Part shown: positions 1 through 8,204 of the stretch, in pieces | How the letters are laid out: each line of letters starts with the position of its first letter | How positions within the stretch are numbered: the first letter of the stretch is position 1 | Notes under the pieces: generated by a model | The model's database searches: none | Told to the model about the DNA's origin: nothing | Seen by the model: the letters and a program-made list of their open reading frames with translations, nothing else | Translations under genes and position numbers: made by a program | Assembly (NCBI GenBank): GCA_905235675.1 | Contig: CAJONC010000022.1 | Location: 1 to 62,508 of the forward strand | DNA length: 62,508 bases | Reading direction: 5' to 3' | Origin: an uncultured Bacteroidales bacterium | Lineage (GTDB): Bacteria > Bacteroidota > Bacteroidia > Bacteroidales > UBA932

Positions 1-149
1 TCCTTCGCAAGACGCCTCTTCACAGAGGGTTTCTCGAAGTTCTTGCGGGCGCGGAGCTCGCGTACGGCACCGGTCTTTTCGAATTTGCGCTTGAATTTCT
101 TCAGGGCCCTTTCGATATTTTCACCGTCTTTTACAGGTACTATAATCAT
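1..149 (-). CDS. rpsU: Ribosomal protein bS21 (3' end cut by window edge)
   Basis: Small-subunit protein bS21, a late-assembling protein next to the 3' end of 16S rRNA. The visible 49 codons start MIIVPVKDGENIERALKKF and continue with the basic KFEKTGAVRELRARKNFEKPSVKRR stretch typical of the family; the stop lies outside the window. The ATG at 149 is fixed by a perfect Shine-Dalgarno site 7 bases upstream, which is exceptional in this phylum. It is read from its own promoter in the gap before the sirtuin gene. Confidence 0.95.
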   Translation of the reverse strand, partial: MIIVPVKDGENIERALKKFKRKFEKTGAVRELRARKNFEKPSVKRRLAK

Positions 150-156
150 TAAAAAA

Positions 157-166
157 TCACCTCCTT
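157..166 (-). promoter_or_regulatory. Canonical Shine-Dalgarno site of rpsU
   Basis: On the minus strand the bases read AAGGAGGTGA, complementary to the 16S rRNA 3' end over ten positions. Nearly all other starts in the window lack such a site. In Bacteroidetes the anti-SD is reported to be covered by bS21, bS18 and bS6, so a strong SD on rpsU fits a feedback in which S21-lacking ribosomes translate rpsU. The feedback reading is inference from that published model. Confidence 0.9.
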
Positions 167-182
167 TTCGATTTAGCGGCTG

Positions 183-212
183 CAAAGGTAGAAATTTTTT
201 GCGGAATTACAA
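183..212 (-). promoter_or_regulatory. Bacteroidetes-type promoter of rpsU
   Basis: On the minus strand a TTG (212-210) is followed by 19 bases and then TACCTTTG (190-183), matching the TTG-N19-TAnnTTTG consensus of the primary sigma factor of this phylum. The -33 element overlaps the stop codon of the upstream sirtuin gene. Confidence 0.8.
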
Positions 213-908
213 CATTTTTGCAAAATCTTTCATCCCTTCTGTAGCCACTTTGCGGATGTGCACTATCCTGCTGTCGTACAGCGGCACTTCAGCGGGGTCG
301 ATAATGTAGATGGGGGCGTCGGGAGATGCAAACCTGTAAAGGCCCGCGGCGGGATAGACCGACAGGGAAGTGCCCACGATGAGCACTATGTCGGCCTGCG
401 AAACCAAATCAATGGCCTGTTCCATCTTTGGGACGGCTTCACCGAAGAAGACTATGTGCGGACGCAACTGTACGCCGTTCGGAGCCTTGTCGCCGAGATT
501 CACTTCACCGTAACCCACGTCGAATACAGCCTTTTCGCTGAAACCGTCTTCGTCGTTGTAAGTGTTCTCCGGCCTCACCTTCGTGGCCTCGCCGTGCAGG
601 TGCACCACATGCGTACTTCCGGCCCTCTCATGCAGGTTGTCCACATTCTGGGTTATCACGTCCACAATGTAATCCTTCTCCAGCTCGGCGATTGCCCTGT
701 GCGCTTCGTTAGGCTTTGCGTCGCGCAGATGGGCGCGCTGCATGTTGTAGAACTGCAGGACCTTGTTCCTGTCGCGGTACCAGCCTTCAATCGATGCCAC
801 TTCCATGGGGTCGTAACTGTCCCAGAGGCCGCCGTTGTCGCGATAGGTTCCGAGTCCCGATTCGGCGCTGACCCCTGCGCCCGTGAGCACTGCTATTCTC
901 TTTTTCAT
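207..908 (-). CDS. cobB: Sir2-family NAD-dependent protein deacylase lacking zinc cysteines
   Basis: Sirtuin that removes acyl groups from lysines using NAD, in the cytoplasm. NAD-binding GAGVSAESG lies at residues 10-18, TQNVDNLH at 86-93, the catalytic histidine in HLHG at about 105, and GTSLSVYPA near 180. Length (233 aa) is normal. The protein contains no cysteine at all, so the usual four-cysteine zinc ribbon after HLHG is missing; the insert there is short and acidic. The start overlaps the stop of the ATPase gene by 4 bases, so the two are probably cotranscribed. Substrates cannot be told from sequence. Confidence 0.9.
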   Translation of the reverse strand: MKKRIAVLTGAGVSAESGLGTYRDNGGLWDSYDPMEVASIEGWYRDRNKVLQFYNMQRAHLRDAKPNEAHRAIAELEKDYIVDVITQNVDNLHERAGSTHVVHLHGEATKVRPENTYNDEDGFSEKAVFDVGYGEVNLGDKAPNGVQLRPHIVFFGEAVPKMEQAIDLVSQADIVLIVGTSLSVYPAAGLYRFASPDAPIYIIDPAEVPLYDSRIVHIRKVATEGMKDFAKML

Positions 909-2053
909 TCGTCCTTGATTCCAAAGAAACTGTGCCGCGCCCAGTATTCGAAAAGAGGGTCCAGCACTATGGGTTCGTCGTTTTCACCGAAGGTGATTAT
1001 CTCTTTCTTGCAGAGGGCGTCCTTGAGCCTGCGCACATTGGCCGACGAGTTGAGGCCGTAACGTTCTATGACTTCCGCTGAGCTGAACTTCTTGACACCT
1101 TCGAGTGCGGCCCTGAGCAGCGAGGTCTGGAAGCCGGTCAGGTCGGCCGTCTGGTCGCGGAAACGTGGTTCGTGCAGTGCGACAAGCATTGCGAGGGCGT
1201 CCGCGAGGGTGCCGTCGGTGATATATCCTTTGGTGAGATGGTCGCAGATGGAGGCGAACTGGTTTATGTACCATATATTGCTGCGGAAAAGCTTGCAGAC
1301 GCTCATCATCTGGTCGCGGTCTATCACCTTGCCTCCGGTAAGGAAACCCTTCACTATGGAGTCGGTAATCTCGCGTGTATCTATATCGCTGAATTTCAGA
1401 TGGTTCACTATCCTGTAGAAGAATACCCTGTGCTCGAATATCTCCTTCATGGCGTTCACCCTTGATCCCATCAGAACATAGCTGCAAAGTTCATTCTGCG
1501 AGTTTTGCATCACTTCTTCGGCAATTTTGCATATCTTCTCCCAGTTGTCCAGGAAGCAGATATTCTGGAATTCGTCTATGATTACTATCATTTTGCGCCC
1601 TTTCACGGCGGCGAGACGGTAGGGGAGGCAGAATATGGAACGGATGTCGTTTTCGTCCATGTCCCAGTTGAGTGACAGCACGGCGTCTTTTTCGGCATAG
1701 GCTACGGGGTCGAACACGAAGTGGGTGTCGGGAAGGCATCCTTTGACTATCGAGTCGAATTCGTCGGGAGTGGTGGCCTCGGCACGGATGATTTCCGATC
1801 CGAGCGTGAGCATGAAGGCGTCGATGCCGCGTATGTTGAGCAGCGACATTTCGGCGGTTCCGAACTGCTTTCCGGAGATGCGCATGTTGAAGAAAGCCTG
1901 CTGCAGCAGGGAAGTCTTCCCGCTTTTCGGAGGCTCGTAGATGACTACGTTTCCGCCGTTCCAGATGAGGTTGGAGAATATGGTAAGTTCGTTGCGGCGT
2001 CCGACGAAATTCTTGCCGGACACGGGTTTTCCGTATGAGAAGATGCCCTCCAT
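905..2053 (-). CDS. P-loop ATPase of the archaeal-type (Arch_ATPase-like) family
   Basis: Predicted cytoplasmic ATPase of unknown function, 382 aa. A Walker A motif EPPKSGKTS is at about residues 40-48 after the entry motif FVGRRNEL (16-23), and Walker B MIVIIDEF at about 155-162. The C-terminal ~90 residues look like a winged-helix domain (SSAEVIERYGLNSSANVRRLKDAL) followed by a DPLFEYW motif, as in other single-gene P-loop ATPases with a DNA-binding tail. Its 3' end overlaps the sirtuin start by 4 bases. No partner gene reveals its role. Confidence 0.75.
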   Translation of the reverse strand: MEGIFSYGKPVSGKNFVGRRNELTIFSNLIWNGGNVVIYEPPKSGKTSLLQQAFFNMRISGKQFGTAEMSLLNIRGIDAFMLTLGSEIIRAEATTPDEFDSIVKGCLPDTHFVFDPVAYAEKDAVLSLNWDMDENDIRSIFCLPYRLAAVKGRKMIVIIDEFQNICFLDNWEKICKIAEEVMQNSQNELCSYVLMGSRVNAMKEIFEHRVFFYRIVNHLKFSDIDTREITDSIVKGFLTGGKVIDRDQMMSVCKLFRSNIWYINQFASICDHLTKGYITDGTLADALAMLVALHEPRFRDQTADLTGFQTSLLRAALEGVKKFSSAEVIERYGLNSSANVRRLKDALCKKEIITFGENDEPIVLDPLFEYWARHSFFGIKDE

Positions 2054-2096
2054 TTTTGTAACAAACTTGTTGCCAGAGACAAAAATAATAAATTAT

Positions 2097-2127
2097 TTTG
2101 TGGATTGCTTAAAAATTGCTACTTTTG
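2097..2127 (+). promoter_or_regulatory. Promoter of rplU-rpmA
   Basis: TTTG at 2097-2100, a 19-base spacer and TACTTTTG at 2120-2127 match the Bacteroidetes consensus exactly. The predicted transcript starts near 2133 and has a ~90-base leader before rplU. That leader contains a 6-bp hairpin (CCGTTC 2167-2172 with GAACGG 2178-2183) and an AT-rich inverted repeat AAAAACTTT/AAAGTTTTT at about 2196-2214, which could serve L21 autoregulation; this role is not shown by the sequence. Confidence 0.85.
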
Positions 2128-2223
2128 CAGTCCGATTTTTTAGAAGACTGTCGAGCTCACCAAGATCCGTTCTCAGGGAACGGGCGCTTGCAGCCAAAAA
2201 CTTTTAAAGTTTTTTTATTTGTT

Positions 2224-2538
2224 ATGTACGCAATCGTAGACATTGCAGGCAGCCAGTTCAAGGTTGAGGCCGGAAACGAAATTTACGTGCCCCGCATTGC
2301 CAAGGCAGCCAAAGATTCAGATGTAGAATTTGACAAGGTGCTCCTCGTGGAGAATGAGGGCGTTGTCAAAGTCGGTGCTCCCTATGTAGAGGGTGCTGTT
2401 GTCAAGGCAACAGTTCTTGCAGATGACGTAAAGGCCGACAAGGTTCTTGTTTTCAAGAAGATCCGCCGCAAGGGCTTCCAGAAACTGAACGGTCACCGTC
2501 AGAAACTTTACAAGATTAAAATTAACGAAATCGCTTAA
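2224..2538 (+). CDS. rplU: Ribosomal protein bL21
   Basis: Large-subunit protein bL21, 104 aa, starting [20 protein letters not shown] and ending with the family signature [22 protein letters not shown]. The ATG at 2224 is chosen because homology begins exactly there; an upstream in-frame start at 2116 would fall between the -33 and -7 promoter elements. It is followed after 5 bases by rpmA in the usual L21-L27 operon. Confidence 0.97.
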   Translation: MYAIVDIAGSQFKVEAGNEIYVPRIAKAAKDSDVEFDKVLLVENEGVVKVGAPYVEGAVVKATVLADDVKADKVLVFKKIRRKGFQKLNGHRQKLYKIKINEIA

Positions 2539-2543
2539 GTATT

Positions 2544-2804
2544 ATGGCACACAAGAAAGGTCAATCCAGTTCAAAGAACGGTCGTGAGTCGCACAGCAAA
2601 CGTCTGGGCCTCAAGAAATTCGGAGGCGAAACCGTTAAGGCCGGCAACATTATCGTACGCCAGAGGGGTACGGTCCACAATCCCGACAAGAACGTCGGAA
2701 TGGGCAAGGACCACACTCTCTACGCCCTTGTAGACGGTACCGTAAAGTTCACCCGCAAGAAAGAAGACAAATCTTACGTCTCAGTCATCCCTTTTGAGAA
2801 CTAA
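2544..2804 (+). CDS. rpmA: Ribosomal protein bL27
   Basis: Large-subunit protein bL27, 86 aa, whose N-terminus reaches toward the peptidyl-transferase centre. It begins [24 protein letters not shown] and has the conserved [33 protein letters not shown] core. It has no N-terminal extension of the kind cleaved in Firmicutes. It is second in the rplU operon and is closed by a strong terminator. Confidence 0.97.
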   Translation: MAHKKGQSSSKNGRESHSKRLGLKKFGGETVKAGNIIVRQRGTVHNPDKNVGMGKDHTLYALVDGTVKFTRKKEDKSYVSVIPFEN

Positions 2805-2829
2805 TCACGGGGGAGCGATGAATAGAACA

Positions 2830-2870
2830 AGGCCTGCACTCCATCCGTAGAGTGTGGGCCTTTATCTTTT
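2830..2870 (+). terminator. Intrinsic terminator after rpmA
   Basis: A 12-bp stem (2830-2841 with 2850-2861, two G-U pairs in the middle) closes an 8-base loop and is followed by TTATCTTTT. It separates the ribosomal operon from serS. Confidence 0.85.
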
Positions 2871-2885
2871 GAAAGGAATTATTTT

Positions 2886-4157
2886 ATGCTTACTTTAAAA
2901 TCTCTGAGAGAAAATCCCCAGGAGGTCGTCGACCGCCTGAAGGTCAAGAATTTCGATGCACAGCCCATAGTGGACAAGGTGCTGGAACTCGATGCAAAGC
3001 GCCGCGCCCTGCAGATGGAAAGCGACGCCCTGCTTGCCGAGCAGAAGAAGAAGGCTGCCGAAATCGGAGGGCTGATGAAGCAGGGGCTGCGCGAGGCCGC
3101 CGAGAATGCCAAGGCCGCCGTGGCTGAACTCAAGCAGAAGAGCTCCGACCTGCTCGCCCAGGGCGATGCGGTGGCAAAGGAGCTTGAAGCACAGCTCGTG
3201 CAGCTTCCCAACATGCCCTGCAGCCTTGTTCCCGAGGGCAAGGATGCGGCGGACAATGTAGTGGTGAAGGAAGGCGGTCCCGACGTGCATCTTCCCGAAG
3301 GCGCCCTTCCCCATTGGGAACTGGCGAAGAAATACGACATCATCGACTTCGACCTCGGCGTCAAAATTACCGGCGCAGGATTCCCTGTATATAAAGGTAA
3401 GGGTGCAAGGCTCCAGAGGGCCCTCATCAACTTCTTCCTCGACGAGAACACGAAGGCCGGATATCAGGAGACAGAGCCTCCCGTGGTGGTGAACGCAGCT
3501 TCCGGCTTCGGCACAGGCCAGCTTCCCGACAAGGAAGCCCAGATGTACTATGTCGGCCTGGACAATTTCTACCTCGTCCCCACCGCCGAGGTGCCCGTCA
3601 CCAACATCTTCCGCGACGTTATCCTCGAGAACAGCCAGCTTCCCCAGAAGCTCACCGCCTATACCCCGTGCTTCCGCCGGGAGGCCGGATCCTACGGCAA
3701 GGACGTGCGCGGGCTCAACCGCCTGCACCAGTTCGACAAGGTGGAAATAGTGCGCGTGGAGCGTCCGGAAGACTCCTACAAGGCCCTCGACGAGATGGTG
3801 GCCCATGTGGAAGGCCTGGTGAACAAGCTCGGGCTCAAGTACCACATTCTCCGTCTCTGCGGCGGGGATATGTCCTTCACCTCCGCAATCACCTACGACT
3901 TCGAGCTCTGGAGCGCCGCACAGGGCCGCTGGCTTGAGATTTCCTCAGTTTCCAACTTCGAGACCTTCCAGGCCAACAGGCTCCATCTGCGTTATCGCGA
4001 CGAGAACGGCAAGACCCAGCTCGCACACACCCTGAACGGATCGTCGCTCGCACTGCCGCGCGTGGTCGCCGCCCTGCTCGAAGACAACCAGACTCCCGAG
4101 GGAATCGTAATTCCCGAAGTTCTCCGTCCGTACACAGGCTTCGACATCATTGACTAA
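2886..4157 (+). CDS. serS: Seryl-tRNA synthetase
   Basis: Class II aminoacyl-tRNA synthetase that charges tRNA-Ser, and tRNA-Sec where present. The 423 aa protein has the N-terminal antiparallel coiled-coil tRNA-binding arm (about residues 1-105), then the catalytic core with TPCFRREAGSYGKDVRGLNRLHQFDKVE (motif 2 region) and the C-terminal motif 3 LNGSSLALPRVVAALLEDNQ. Length is standard. Its last 8 bases overlap the ruvC start, so the two are probably cotranscribed. Confidence 0.97.
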   Translation: MLTLKSLRENPQEVVDRLKVKNFDAQPIVDKVLELDAKRRALQMESDALLAEQKKKAAEIGGLMKQGLREAAENAKAAVAELKQKSSDLLAQGDAVAKELEAQLVQLPNMPCSLVPEGKDAADNVVVKEGGPDVHLPEGALPHWELAKKYDIIDFDLGVKITGAGFPVYKGKGARLQRALINFFLDENTKAGYQETEPPVVVNAASGFGTGQLPDKEAQMYYVGLDNFYLVPTAEVPVTNIFRDVILENSQLPQKLTAYTPCFRREAGSYGKDVRGLNRLHQFDKVEIVRVERPEDSYKALDEMVAHVEGLVNKLGLKYHILRLCGGDMSFTSAITYDFELWSAAQGRWLEISSVSNFETFQANRLHLRYRDENGKTQLAHTLNGSSLALPRVVAALLEDNQTPEGIVIPEVLRPYTGFDIID

Positions 4158-4710
4158 GGCAAGAACCATACTCGGAATCGATCCCGGAACCAATCTGCTT
4201 GGTTTCGGGATTGTCCGTATGGATGAGGCCGGCCAGGCATCTTTCGTGGACATGGGGGTGCTGGACCTGCGCAGGATAGATTCGGGCTACGACAAGCTGC
4301 GCTGCATCTACGAAAAGGTGGATGCCCTCTGCGAACTGCACAGCCCTTCCGACCTCGCGATAGAATCTCCCTTCTACGGCAAGAACGCCCAGGTAATACT
4401 CAAGCTCGGACGCGCCCAGGGAGCTGCCATGACTGCCGCGGTGGCGCACGGGCTCAGCGTTACGGAATACGCCCCGCGCAAGGCCAAGATGGTGATATGC
4501 GGCAACGGGTCCGCATCCAAGGAGCAGGTCGCCCTGATGGTGGAACGCACCCTCGGCATCAACATCGAAAGCAAATATCTCGACGCCACCGACGCCCTTG
4601 CCATAGCCATGTGCCATTATTATCAGCTCAAGAGCCCCCTTACTTCTGCAGGCGGCGGAAAGTCGAGCTGGGAGAAATTCATCGCAGACAATCCCGACAG
4701 GATAAAATAA
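4150..4710 (+). CDS. ruvC: Crossover junction endodeoxyribonuclease RuvC
   Basis: Holliday-junction resolvase acting with RuvAB. The 186 aa protein starts TILGIDPGTNLLGFGI, carrying the first catalytic Asp, and has AIESPFYGKNAQVILKLGRAQGA (Glu) and the C-terminal acidic pair in YLDATDALAIAMCH. The only start consistent with homology is a TTG at 4150 inside the last codons of serS, an overlap of 8 bases. Such an overlap suggests translational coupling. Confidence 0.95.
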   Translation: MTKARTILGIDPGTNLLGFGIVRMDEAGQASFVDMGVLDLRRIDSGYDKLRCIYEKVDALCELHSPSDLAIESPFYGKNAQVILKLGRAQGAAMTAAVAHGLSVTEYAPRKAKMVICGNGSASKEQVALMVERTLGINIESKYLDATDALAIAMCHYYQLKSPLTSAGGGKSSWEKFIADNPDRIK

Positions 4711-4718
4711 GTCACAGG

Positions 4719-4735
4719 GGCTTAAACTTTAAGCC
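4719..4735. repeat. Short perfect palindrome between ruvC and the barrel gene
   Basis: GGCTTAAA, one C, then TTTAAGCC form a perfect 8-bp inverted repeat in the 48-base gap. It could be a protein-binding dyad or a weak hairpin. There is no U-tract, so it is not a convincing terminator. Confidence 0.5.
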
Positions 4736-4758
4736 TGAAACCGCGTCTAACGACAGTT

Positions 4759-7695
4759 ATGAATTTTTACAGAGCTACTATCAGCATCGTCGCCGGAATG
4801 CTTCTTGGCACCGGCCTGTTCGCACAGAACAAAATTACCGGAACGCTTTCCGATTCAGCTTCGGGAGAAGCCGTACCTTTTGCCACAGTGTCGCTTACCA
4901 GGGACGGGGCGCAGAAACCCGACAAATACATCCTCAGCGGGGATGCGGGAGATTTCTCCATTACCGGAGTCAGGAAGGGCAGCTATACGCTGAAAGCGGA
5001 ACTGCTTGGTTATAAGTCGGTTTCGCAGAAAGTGAAAGTGGAAGGCGACGTCAGCCTGGGCAAGATAAAGATGGAACCCGACAGGCAGATGCTCGATGCT
5101 GCTTCGGTTTCGGCGGTGGGCAATCCCATCGTGGTGAAGAAGGATACCCTCGAATACAATGCGAGTTCCTTCAAGACCACCGACAACGATATGCTGGAAG
5201 ACCTTCTCAAGAAACTTCCCGGCGTCGAGGTGAGCGAAGACGGAAGCATCACCGTGAACGGCGAGACCATAACCAAGATAACGATAGACGGCAAGACCTT
5301 CTTCCTCGACGACCCCCAGCTGGCCTCGAAGAACATTCCCGCCAAGCTCATCAACAAGCTGAAAGTGATAAACAAGAAGAGCGAGCAGGCCGAGTTTACC
5401 GGCATCGACGACGGTGAGGAAGAGAAGGTGATAGACCTCAGCATCAAGCCCGGCATGATGAGGGGCGCTTTCGGCAACATTATGGGAGGCGCCGGCCACG
5501 ACATTCCCGCGGATGATGGAATTGACGGCGACTGGCGTTACCAGGGCGCCGCATTCGTGGGCAACTTCAGCGACAACCGCCAGCTGAGCCTCGTGCTGAA
5601 CGGCAACAATACCAACAACCGCGGATTCAACGACCTTTCCGGCAATATGATGGGCAATATGCGCCAGGGCGGAATGGGCGGCCGCCAGGGAGGATGGGGC
5701 GAAGGAAACGGCATCACCACGTCCTACATGGGCGGACTGAACGGAAGCTGGACCCTGTTCGACGGCAACATGGACTTCAACTCCAATTATCTCTACAACC
5801 ATACGGGCAAGGATGTCGAGGAGAGCAGCAACAAGGTGACCTACGTTACCGGCGACGATCCCTACAACCTGAATTATCTTTCCGACGGAAGCAGCACCAC
5901 CAACAGCAACGGCCACCGTTTCGGAATGCGCATCGACCACAAGTTCAGCCCCAACACCTCAATACTCTTCGAGCCGAGGGTGGACTTCGGCAACGGAAAC
6001 TATCTCCAGAAAAACAATTATACTACCGACAGCCTGAATCTGGCCTCGGGAGACATACAGCGTATAAACGAGGGCGAGAGCATGCAGTCGGGGAACAACA
6101 AAAACGTATCCACCAGCGGCTTCCTCCTCTTCCGCCAGAGGCTTGGAATCCCCGGCAGGACCATGACTTTCATGGGACGTTACTCCTTGAGCAACAATGA
6201 CCTGGATGCAGTAAACATGTCGAACACCTGGATCAACGGAGTGGATTCCATCATCAACCAGAACATAAACTCCAACCAGAAGAGCCGTAGCCTGATGGGG
6301 CGCCTGACCTATACCGAGCCCCTTGGCAACTATCTCTATGCCGAGGTGAATTACCGCTACAGCTGGAACAAGTCCAGCTCTGACAAAAACACTTTCGACA
6401 TGGCGAACGGAGGCGTTTTCGACCCTGTCTATTCAAACCAGATCGAGAACCGTTCCATCAACCAGGAAGTAGGCGCCAACCTGATGTACCAGAAGGACAA
6501 ATGCCGCGCCCAGATCGGCTTTGCGGCCATGCCCACCGATACTTACAACAGCACCACCCGCTACAACAGCAGCACAAAGGAATTCGCTCCCGTGGAATAC
6601 AAGGATTTCCGCTGGAACTTCTCCCCGCGCGTGATGCTTTCCTGGGAGTTCAACGACAATGCCAATGCCCGCATGTTCTACAGGGGGACGTCTTCGCAGC
6701 CTTCCACACGCCAGTTGATGCCCGTTCCGGACAATTCCGACCCTTTGAACGTTAGTTTCGGTAATCCTCAGCTCACTCCTTACTTCTCGCACAGCGTCCG
6801 CGGCGACATACGCTACAACAACAGGAAGAGTTTCACCTCGTTCAATATCAACTTCGACGGACGTTATGTCCAGAGCCCCATAACCAGTCTAAGCTGGTAT
6901 GAAGGTGGCGCCCGCTATTCCATGCCTTTCAACGGACCGGACAATGCAAGCGCAGGTGTCAACGGATTTGCCAACATCCCCATAGGCAAGAGCAATTTCT
7001 CCATCTCGAACTTCACCCGCTTCAACTGGTCGAAGTCTTCTTCCTACACCGGCAAGAACATCGACACCTCCACATACTCCAAGGATGGCGATTTCTACGG
7101 CTTCATGGAAGAGATACTCGAATACTGGAACGATGCCGCATGGAAAGACGCCCACATCGACGTCAGCACCATCAACAGCATAGGCGTTACCGAGCGCCTG
7201 CGCGTGACCTACCGTTCCGACAACCTGGAACTTTCGGCTGCAGCACGCACCCGTATCAACGATTCCCGCTACAGCATACGCGACGAGCGCACCACCACCT
7301 TCAACAATCAGGTACGCCTCACCGCAAACTGGACCTGGGAGCAGACCGGCATCACCGTCAAGGCCGAAGGCAACCGGAACTGGTACAACGGCTATGCTAC
7401 CGCCCAGCCCTCCGAGACCGTTATAAACGCCGAGATCCAGAAGCTTCTCTTCAGGAACAAGCTGACCTTCGCCATCAAGGGTTACGACATCCTCGGCCAG
7501 GCCAAGAACCTTTCCGTAACCGACAGCGACACTTCGCACAGCGAGGTGGTGAACAACACACTCGGCCGTTACATCATCGCATCCCTCACCTTCCGCTTCG
7601 GCACCTTCGACCGCAACCGCATGCGCGGTCCTGGCGGCCAGGGAGGACCCGGCGGCGGACGTGGCCAGGGCGGCCCCGGTGGATTCCGTCCGTAA
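4759..7695 (+). CDS. Outer-membrane beta-barrel protein of the TonB-receptor type
   Basis: Predicted outer-membrane protein of 978 aa. A signal peptide (about 1-22, ending GTGLFAQ) is followed by a carboxypeptidase-regulatory-like beta domain (24-105, GTLSDSASGEAVPFATVSL), a plug-like domain (about 115-225, with LKKLPGVEVSEDGSITVNGETITKI) and a long barrel rich in alternating aromatic strands. The C-terminus is a low-complexity tail of Gly, Pro, Arg and Gln instead of the usual terminal aromatic residue. No SusD partner follows, so it is more like the OMP_b-brl_3 group than a SusC. The ligand is unknown. Confidence 0.85.
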   Translation: MNFYRATISIVAGMLLGTGLFAQNKITGTLSDSASGEAVPFATVSLTRDGAQKPDKYILSGDAGDFSITGVRKGSYTLKAELLGYKSVSQKVKVEGDVSLGKIKMEPDRQMLDAASVSAVGNPIVVKKDTLEYNASSFKTTDNDMLEDLLKKLPGVEVSEDGSITVNGETITKITIDGKTFFLDDPQLASKNIPAKLINKLKVINKKSEQAEFTGIDDGEEEKVIDLSIKPGMMRGAFGNIMGGAGHDIPADDGIDGDWRYQGAAFVGNFSDNRQLSLVLNGNNTNNRGFNDLSGNMMGNMRQGGMGGRQGGWGEGNGITTSYMGGLNGSWTLFDGNMDFNSNYLYNHTGKDVEESSNKVTYVTGDDPYNLNYLSDGSSTTNSNGHRFGMRIDHKFSPNTSILFEPRVDFGNGNYLQKNNYTTDSLNLASGDIQRINEGESMQSGNNKNVSTSGFLLFRQRLGIPGRTMTFMGRYSLSNNDLDAVNMSNTWINGVDSIINQNINSNQKSRSLMGRLTYTEPLGNYLYAEVNYRYSWNKSSSDKNTFDMANGGVFDPVYSNQIENRSINQEVGANLMYQKDKCRAQIGFAAMPTDTYNSTTRYNSSTKEFAPVEYKDFRWNFSPRVMLSWEFNDNANARMFYRGTSSQPSTRQLMPVPDNSDPLNVSFGNPQLTPYFSHSVRGDIRYNNRKSFTSFNINFDGRYVQSPITSLSWYEGGARYSMPFNGPDNASAGVNGFANIPIGKSNFSISNFTRFNWSKSSSYTGKNIDTSTYSKDGDFYGFMEEILEYWNDAAWKDAHIDVSTINSIGVTERLRVTYRSDNLELSAAARTRINDSRYSIRDERTTTFNNQVRLTANWTWEQTGITVKAEGNRNWYNGYATAQPSETVINAEIQKLLFRNKLTFAIKGYDILGQAKNLSVTDSDTSHSEVVNNTLGRYIIASLTFRFGTFDRNRMRGPGGQGGPGGGRGQGGPGGFRP

Positions 7696-7698
7696 TAT

Positions 7699-8172
7699 AT
7701 GCTGATAAGGACAGACGATATTTTCGCTACGATCGAGGGCCTTCCGCAGTTCCGGGAGGCCGCGACCGTTCTTGCATACTGGTCCATAGGCGACGAGATT
7801 CCCACTCAGGATTTCCTTTCCAGATGGTACGGCCGCAAGCGCCTGGTGCTGCCGGCGGTGCTTGACGATACCCGCATGGAGCTTCGCGAATACGTTGAGG
7901 GAAAGATGCGTGCAGGGCGTTACGGCATTGCGGAGCCGGACGTGGATGCGCCTTTGGTCGACCCTTCGGAGGTGGACTTCGCGATAGTCCCCGGCAGGCA
8001 GTTCGACCCCGACGGCAACCGCAGGGGCCATGGCAAGGGGTATTACGACAGGATGCTCGCAGGGATGAGGGCCTACACCGTCGGGATAGCGGATGAATCG
8101 CGCATAGTGCCCCGTATCGACGCCAGGCCCTGGGATGTGCCGGTGAAGCTCGTTATAAGCGGGCGATATTGA
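7699..8172 (+). CDS. 5-formyltetrahydrofolate cyclo-ligase, short N-terminus
   Basis: Converts 5-formyl-THF to methenyl-THF using ATP. The signature GHGKGYYDRML is at about residues 114-124, preceded by VPGRQFDPDGNRRG, with the substrate loop YWSIGDEIPT at about 27-36. At 157 aa it is 20-30 residues shorter than most homologues, missing the N-terminal helix that carries a conserved Lys/Arg. The codon two before the ATG is the stop of the previous gene in the same frame, so no upstream extension exists. It may be a reduced but working enzyme. Confidence 0.85.
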   Translation: MLIRTDDIFATIEGLPQFREAATVLAYWSIGDEIPTQDFLSRWYGRKRLVLPAVLDDTRMELREYVEGKMRAGRYGIAEPDVDAPLVDPSEVDFAIVPGRQFDPDGNRRGHGKGYYDRMLAGMRAYTVGIADESRIVPRIDARPWDVPVKLVISGRY

Positions 8173-8198
8173 TTTATCGTCAAGATTCGTTATCTTTG
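8169..8198 (+). promoter_or_regulatory. Promoter of the PASTA gene (predicted leaderless mRNA)
   Basis: TTG (8169-8171), 19 bases, then TATCTTTG (8191-8198). Only six bases separate the -7 box from the ATG at 8205, so transcription should begin at or next to the A of the start codon. Confidence 0.75.
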
Positions 8199-8204
8199 TA
8201 TGCT

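Noticed and set aside
2128..2223. Riboswitch in the rplU leader
   Set aside because: Only one short hairpin and an AT-rich inverted repeat are present; no known aptamer pattern is recognisable.
7620..7692. Gly/Pro-rich coding repeat at the end of the barrel gene as a possible mobile repeat
   Set aside because: It is a low-complexity protein tail with irregular codons and no inverted or target-site repeats.
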